From NCBI GenBank assembly GCA_964402115.1, contig CAYOBW010000259.1:1-10306 (forward strand): DNA of 10,306 bases, read 5' to 3'. This DNA comes from CAYOBW01 sp964402115. Its GTDB lineage: Bacteria; Verrucomicrobiota; Kiritimatiellia; UBA8416; CAYOBW01. A model generated the notes under the pieces. The model did no database searches, had not been told where the DNA came from, and saw only the letters and a program-made list of their open reading frames with translations. Shown here in pieces: positions 7,729-10,306 of this stretch. The position numbers and the translations under genes are program-made. Within the stretch, counting starts at the first letter, position 1. Each line of letters starts with the position of its first letter.

Positions 7729-7781
7729 AGGGCCGCTGGCTGGTGGGAAGACAGGCTGCGTACACGACGCTACCGGGCGCT

Positions 7782-7798
7782 GGGCCTCGGAGAGGCCC
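7782..7798. repeat. Hairpin palindrome with GGA spacer
   Basis: GGGCCTC (7782-7788), spacer GGA, then GAGGCCC (7792-7798), a perfect 7-bp inverted repeat. The copy of GCGCT on each side is a direct, not inverted, flank. REP-like. Confidence 0.65.
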
Positions 7799-7844
7799 GC
7801 GCTACGAGGAGCCCGGCGTCTGGTTGCACTCAAGCGCAATTCCG

Positions 7845-7858
7845 CGCGCCCAGGCGCG
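7845..7858. repeat. Short GC-rich inverted repeat
   Basis: CGCGCC (7845-7850), CA, GGCGCG (7853-7858). Flanking GCAA (7836-7839) and TTGC (7859-7862) could extend the stem across a five-base bulge. No U-tract follows. Confidence 0.45.
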
Positions 7859-7908
7859 TTGCAGGCAGAAACGGCATTGACCCGGCATGGCGAAAGCAGG
7901 AGACTGGA

Positions 7909-7926
7909 CCACGAACGCCGCGAACG
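7909..7926. repeat. Two 9-bp direct repeats before the GDSL gene
   Basis: CCACGAACG (7909-7917) and CCGCGAACG (7918-7926) sit side by side and differ at one base. The second copy also pairs through CCGCG (7918-7922) with CGCGG (7928-7932). They lie about 40 bp before the start codon at 7967. Confidence 0.5.
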
Positions 7927-7952
7927 GCGCGGTTACTCAAACACTCATGAAT

Positions 7953-7960
7953 GAGGTAGG
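7953..7960 (+). promoter_or_regulatory. Possible Shine-Dalgarno site for the GDSL hydrolase
   Basis: A purine-rich GAGGTAGG ends six bases before ATG 7967; its GAGG part is ten bases away. It is weaker than the sites of the upstream operon. Confidence 0.5.
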
Positions 7961-7966
7961 CACAAG

Positions 7967-8719
7967 ATGATAAGCAGTGGACGGATCACGGCGGTGGTGG
8001 CGTTGGCGATTGGGTCGATTGGCTTGGTGGCGGCGCGGGCAGGGGATCTGGCCGTCAAGGACGGGCAGAAGATCGCCTTCATGGGCGATTCGATTACTCA
8101 GGCGGGCGCCGCCCCAAAAGGGTATGTGAGGCTGGTGATCAGCGGGTTGGAGGCGAACGGTGTCAAGGCGACGGCGATCCCGGCCGGCATCAGCGGGCAC
8201 AAGTCCGACCAGATGCTGGCACGGTTGGAGCGCGATGTGCTGAGCAAGAAGCCGGATTGGATGACCCTGAGTTGCGGCGTGAACGATGTCTGGCACGGCG
8301 CGAAGGGGATCCCGCTCGATCAGTACAAGGCGAACATCTCGAACATCGTCGGGCAGTGCCTGGCCGCGGGTATCAAGGTGATGATCCTCACCTCGACCAT
8401 GATCGGTGAAGACCAGCCCAACGCGAACAACCAGAAGCTGATTGCCTACAACGATTTTCTGCGGGAACTGGCGAAGGAGAAGAACTGCCTCCTCGCCGAT
8501 CTGAACGCCGACATGCAGGCCGCCATCGCGAAAGCCGGCGCCGATCCGAAGGCGAAAATCTTGACCCGCGACGGGGTGCACATGAATCCGGCCGGAAACG
8601 AAATGATGGCGGTCGGCGTGCTGAAGGCCTTTGGTCTGAGTGAGGAGCAGGTTGCGCAAGCGCGTAAGAGTTGGGCGGAGTCCGCGGCAAAGCCGGGCGC
8701 GGTCGGCCAGCCGCAGTAG
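7967..8719 (+). CDS. Exported SGNH/GDSL-family hydrolase (esterase)
   Basis: 250 residues. Residues 1-25 form a signal peptide (cut near ARA, before GD). All four SGNH blocks are visible: block I FMGDSIT with nucleophile Ser42, block II around AGISGH, block III GVND with Asn106, and block V DGVHMN with Asp202 and His205. The length is normal for a single-domain lipase/acylhydrolase of this type, which removes acetyl or other short acyl groups from carbohydrates or lipids. It sits 42 bp before the sulfatase, probably in one transcript with it. The C-terminus is a short, hydrophilic, alanine-rich tail. The substrate is not determinable; a glycan ester is inferred from the neighbours. Confidence 0.93.
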   Translation: MISSGRITAVVALAIGSIGLVAARAGDLAVKDGQKIAFMGDSITQAGAAPKGYVRLVISGLEANGVKATAIPAGISGHKSDQMLARLERDVLSKKPDWMTLSCGVNDVWHGAKGIPLDQYKANISNIVGQCLAAGIKVMILTSTMIGEDQPNANNQKLIAYNDFLRELAKEKNCLLADLNADMQAAIAKAGADPKAKILTRDGVHMNPAGNEMMAVGVLKAFGLSEEQVAQARKSWAESAAKPGAVGQPQ

Positions 8720-8761
8720 AGCCGTGGGGAACGGTACGGAGTGGTGGAGACTCTGCCTATC

Positions 8762-10267
8762 ATGATAGCGGCGAAGCGGACCTTGGCGGGCGCGCTAGTG
8801 TGTTTGGCGGCGCTCGTGTCGTGTGCCGACCCCGTCGCGCCGGCGAGCGGCGCCCGGCGGCCAAACGTCATCTTCCTCATGGATGACCAGCATCGCTGGG
8901 ACGCCCTGGGCTGCATCGACCCCGGGGTCAAGACGCCGACGCTGGACGGCTTGGCCAGGGCTGGCATCCTGTTCGACCAGGCGGTTTGCCAGGCCCCGAT
9001 GTGCGTTCCGAGCCGCCACTCCCTGATGCTGGGCCTCTACCCCCACCAGGTGGGCGTGTTGAGCAACGCACCCGGCTTGAGCGATACGCAGTTGCCCTGC
9101 GACGCGCTGCCGGAGGTCCTGCGGAAGGCCGGTTACCAGACCGCGGGATTCGGCAAGACGCATTGGGCGGCGAAGTCCTGCTCGACGCGGGGATTCGAAG
9201 TGCGTTACGCGTCGACGGATCCGGAGCAGGGTGCGGTCCTGATGAGCCAGGACAACCCCGGCGGGCTGGAACGCTATCATGCCGAGACGAAGGACTACGG
9301 CGGCGGCGAGGAGCAGCCTGCGGGTTACCTGGGCTGCACCAGCCGGGTGCCCGAGGCGGATCACCGGGATGGATGGACCTTCAACCGCTGTCTGGACTTC
9401 CTCGACAACGGGCTGGACGCGCAGCGCCCCCTGTTCCTGTATCTCTCGTTCCTGAAGCCGCACGCGGGGCACAATGTGCCACCGGGCTATGAGGGCTTTT
9501 ATGAGCTGGGGGCGATGCCCGTGCCGGAGCAGCCCCCTGTCGGCCTCGTTGAGCCCTGCCACGCCACGGGGCTGAACCGGGAGGAGCTGTACCGCTCGTT
9601 CTGGAGCAGGGCCAGCAGGGAGCAATGGCAGCAGATGGTCCTGCGCTACCGGGCTAATTGCACCTGGATGGACAGCCTGTTCGGGCGGGTCATGGACAAG
9701 CTCCGGGCCAAGGGCTTGCTGGACAACTGCTTGATCGTCTATGCGTCCGACCACGGCGAGATGCTGGGCGAGCGCTACTACCGCTTCAACAAGTACTGTC
9801 TTTTCGACGCGAGTGTCCGCGTGCCGCTGATTGTCGCCGGCACGGCTGTTCCCGTCGGTCGGCGAGGGACGCTGGATCATCGGCCGGCGGAGCTGCTGGA
9901 CATCTTCCCCACCGTGCTGGAGGCAGCCGGCGTGCGCGGGGTGAGCGGCAAACCGGGGTTGAACCTCCTTGGGCCCGCTGCCCGGGCGGCTGGCTTTTGC
10001 GAGTTCAACGACCAGCCGACGAAGGTGTCTTTCATGTGGCGCACGGCCGATCGCAAGCTGATCCTCACGTTTCCCCGGGAGCGCGTGACGGCGGGCATTG
10101 TCCGCGCCGAGGATGTTGTCGCGGGAGAGTTCTACGATTTGAAGCGCGATTCCAGGGAGTGGCAGAATCTGTATGCCCAAGAGGAAGCTCGCACCGCAAG
10201 GGATGCCATGACCGGGGAGCTGATTGCGCACGTGAACGGTGTGGCGCTCAAGAGGGCGAGGCGGTGA
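8762..10267 (+). CDS. S1-family formylglycine sulfatase, probable lipoprotein
   Basis: 501 residues from ATG 8762. RRPNVIFLMDDQHR carries metal-binding Asp41-Asp42. CVPSR starts at Cys81, which should be converted to formylglycine. GKTHW gives Lys132 and His134, LKPH gives Lys232 and His234, and ASDHGEMLG gives Asp330-His331. All core sulfatase positions are present, so it should be active, hydrolysing sulfate esters, probably of a glycan. The C-terminus has the usual EFYDLKRDSREWQNLY segment. Residues 18-21 read LVSC after a hydrophobic run, a fair lipobox, so the enzyme may be membrane-anchored through Cys21. A GTG start at 8741 would add seven residues; I prefer the ATG because it gives a normal signal sequence. 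The maturase that makes formylglycine is not in this window. The exact sulfatase subfamily cannot be told. Confidence 0.92.
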   Translation: MIAAKRTLAGALVCLAALVSCADPVAPASGARRPNVIFLMDDQHRWDALGCIDPGVKTPTLDGLARAGILFDQAVCQAPMCVPSRHSLMLGLYPHQVGVLSNAPGLSDTQLPCDALPEVLRKAGYQTAGFGKTHWAAKSCSTRGFEVRYASTDPEQGAVLMSQDNPGGLERYHAETKDYGGGEEQPAGYLGCTSRVPEADHRDGWTFNRCLDFLDNGLDAQRPLFLYLSFLKPHAGHNVPPGYEGFYELGAMPVPEQPPVGLVEPCHATGLNREELYRSFWSRASREQWQQMVLRYRANCTWMDSLFGRVMDKLRAKGLLDNCLIVYASDHGEMLGERYYRFNKYCLFDASVRVPLIVAGTAVPVGRRGTLDHRPAELLDIFPTVLEAAGVRGVSGKPGLNLLGPAARAAGFCEFNDQPTKVSFMWRTADRKLILTFPRERVTAGIVRAEDVVAGEFYDLKRDSREWQNLYAQEEARTARDAMTGELIAHVNGVALKRARR

Positions 10268-10283
10268 AGATATGAAGTGTTCT

Positions 10284-10290
10284 AGGAAGG
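10284..10290 (+). promoter_or_regulatory. Shine-Dalgarno site for a gene beyond the right edge
   Basis: AGGAAGG ends eleven bases before ATG 10302. The bases just before that ATG (AACGCC) are the same as those just before ATG 4092, which supports a real start. Confidence 0.45.
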
Positions 10291-10301
10291 GATGAAACGC
10301 C

Positions 10302-10306
10302 ATGAA
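10302..10306 (+). CDS. Probable start of the next gene, cut by the window edge
   Basis: Only ATGAA is present. It lies 34 bp after the sulfatase stop, on the same strand and with a plausible ribosome site, so the operon probably continues. An ATG at 10292 is too close to the AGGAAGG to be preferred. Nothing can be said about the product. Confidence 0.35.

Larger units (their letters stand above)
7654..7966. other. Non-coding spacer with palindromes, probable operon break
   Basis: A 313-bp gap in an otherwise tightly packed strand. It holds perfect hairpins at 7712-7728 and 7782-7798, a weaker one at 7845-7858 and a short 9-bp repeat at 7909-7926. None is followed by a T-run, so a classical intrinsic terminator is not shown. 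The open frames here (for example 7662-7880 plus and 7456-7839 minus) are composition artefacts without ribosome sites. A promoter for the GDSL/sulfatase pair probably lies here, but I cannot point to it. Confidence 0.6.

Noticed and set aside
7782..7798. Palindrome read as an intrinsic terminator after the PDZ/HEAT gene
   Set aside because: No T-rich tract follows and the hairpin is about 130 bp after the stop codon; a repeat element is the better reading.
7909..7932. Operator for a regulator upstream of the GDSL gene
   Set aside because: Only two 9-bp direct repeats and a 5-bp stem are present, with no regulator gene nearby; reported as a repeat only.

Overview
The window is GC-rich bacterial DNA holding a run of secreted, polysaccharide-directed hydrolases. 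A DUF2341/LamG/SASA-type esterase, a PDZ plus HEAT protein of the DUF6288 type, a GDSL esterase and an S1 sulfatase together, with clear Shine-Dalgarno sites and palindrome-rich intergenic spacers, point to the PVC superphylum (Kiritimatiellota, Lentisphaerota, Verrucomicrobiota or Planctomycetota). That placement is inferred from gene content. No marker gene is present to fix it.

Layout. The left edge (1-446, minus strand) carries the first 148 codons of a SASA-family esterase that runs out of the window. A gap of about 0.6 kb between the divergent genes follows. It holds a 35-bp heptamer repeat, short perfect palindromes and, at its right end, a 45-codon reading frame (932-1069) whose stop overlaps the next start as ATGA. 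Then comes a plus-strand operon with gaps of 38 and 55 bp: a 995-residue multidomain DUF2341/LamG/Ig-like/SASA protein (1066-4053), a compact 332-residue SASA esterase (4092-5090) and an 835-residue PDZ/DUF6288/HEAT protein (5146-7653). A 313-bp spacer with more palindromes separates these from a 250-residue SGNH/GDSL hydrolase (7967-8719) and a sulfatase (8762-10267, probably a lipoprotein). A further gene probably starts in the last five bases.

How they may work together. All six proteins with a readable N-terminus carry an export signal. Four are SGNH-type esterase candidates that would remove acetyl or similar ester groups, and one is a formylglycine sulfatase that would remove sulfate esters. 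The likely theme is stripping esters from a decorated (acetylated and sulfated) glycan. The PDZ/HEAT protein is the unknown member and the best candidate for something undescribed. No backbone-cleaving glycoside hydrolase, transporter or regulator is visible here, so the substrate cannot be named. I saw no tRNA, rRNA, CRISPR array, transposase or phage gene.
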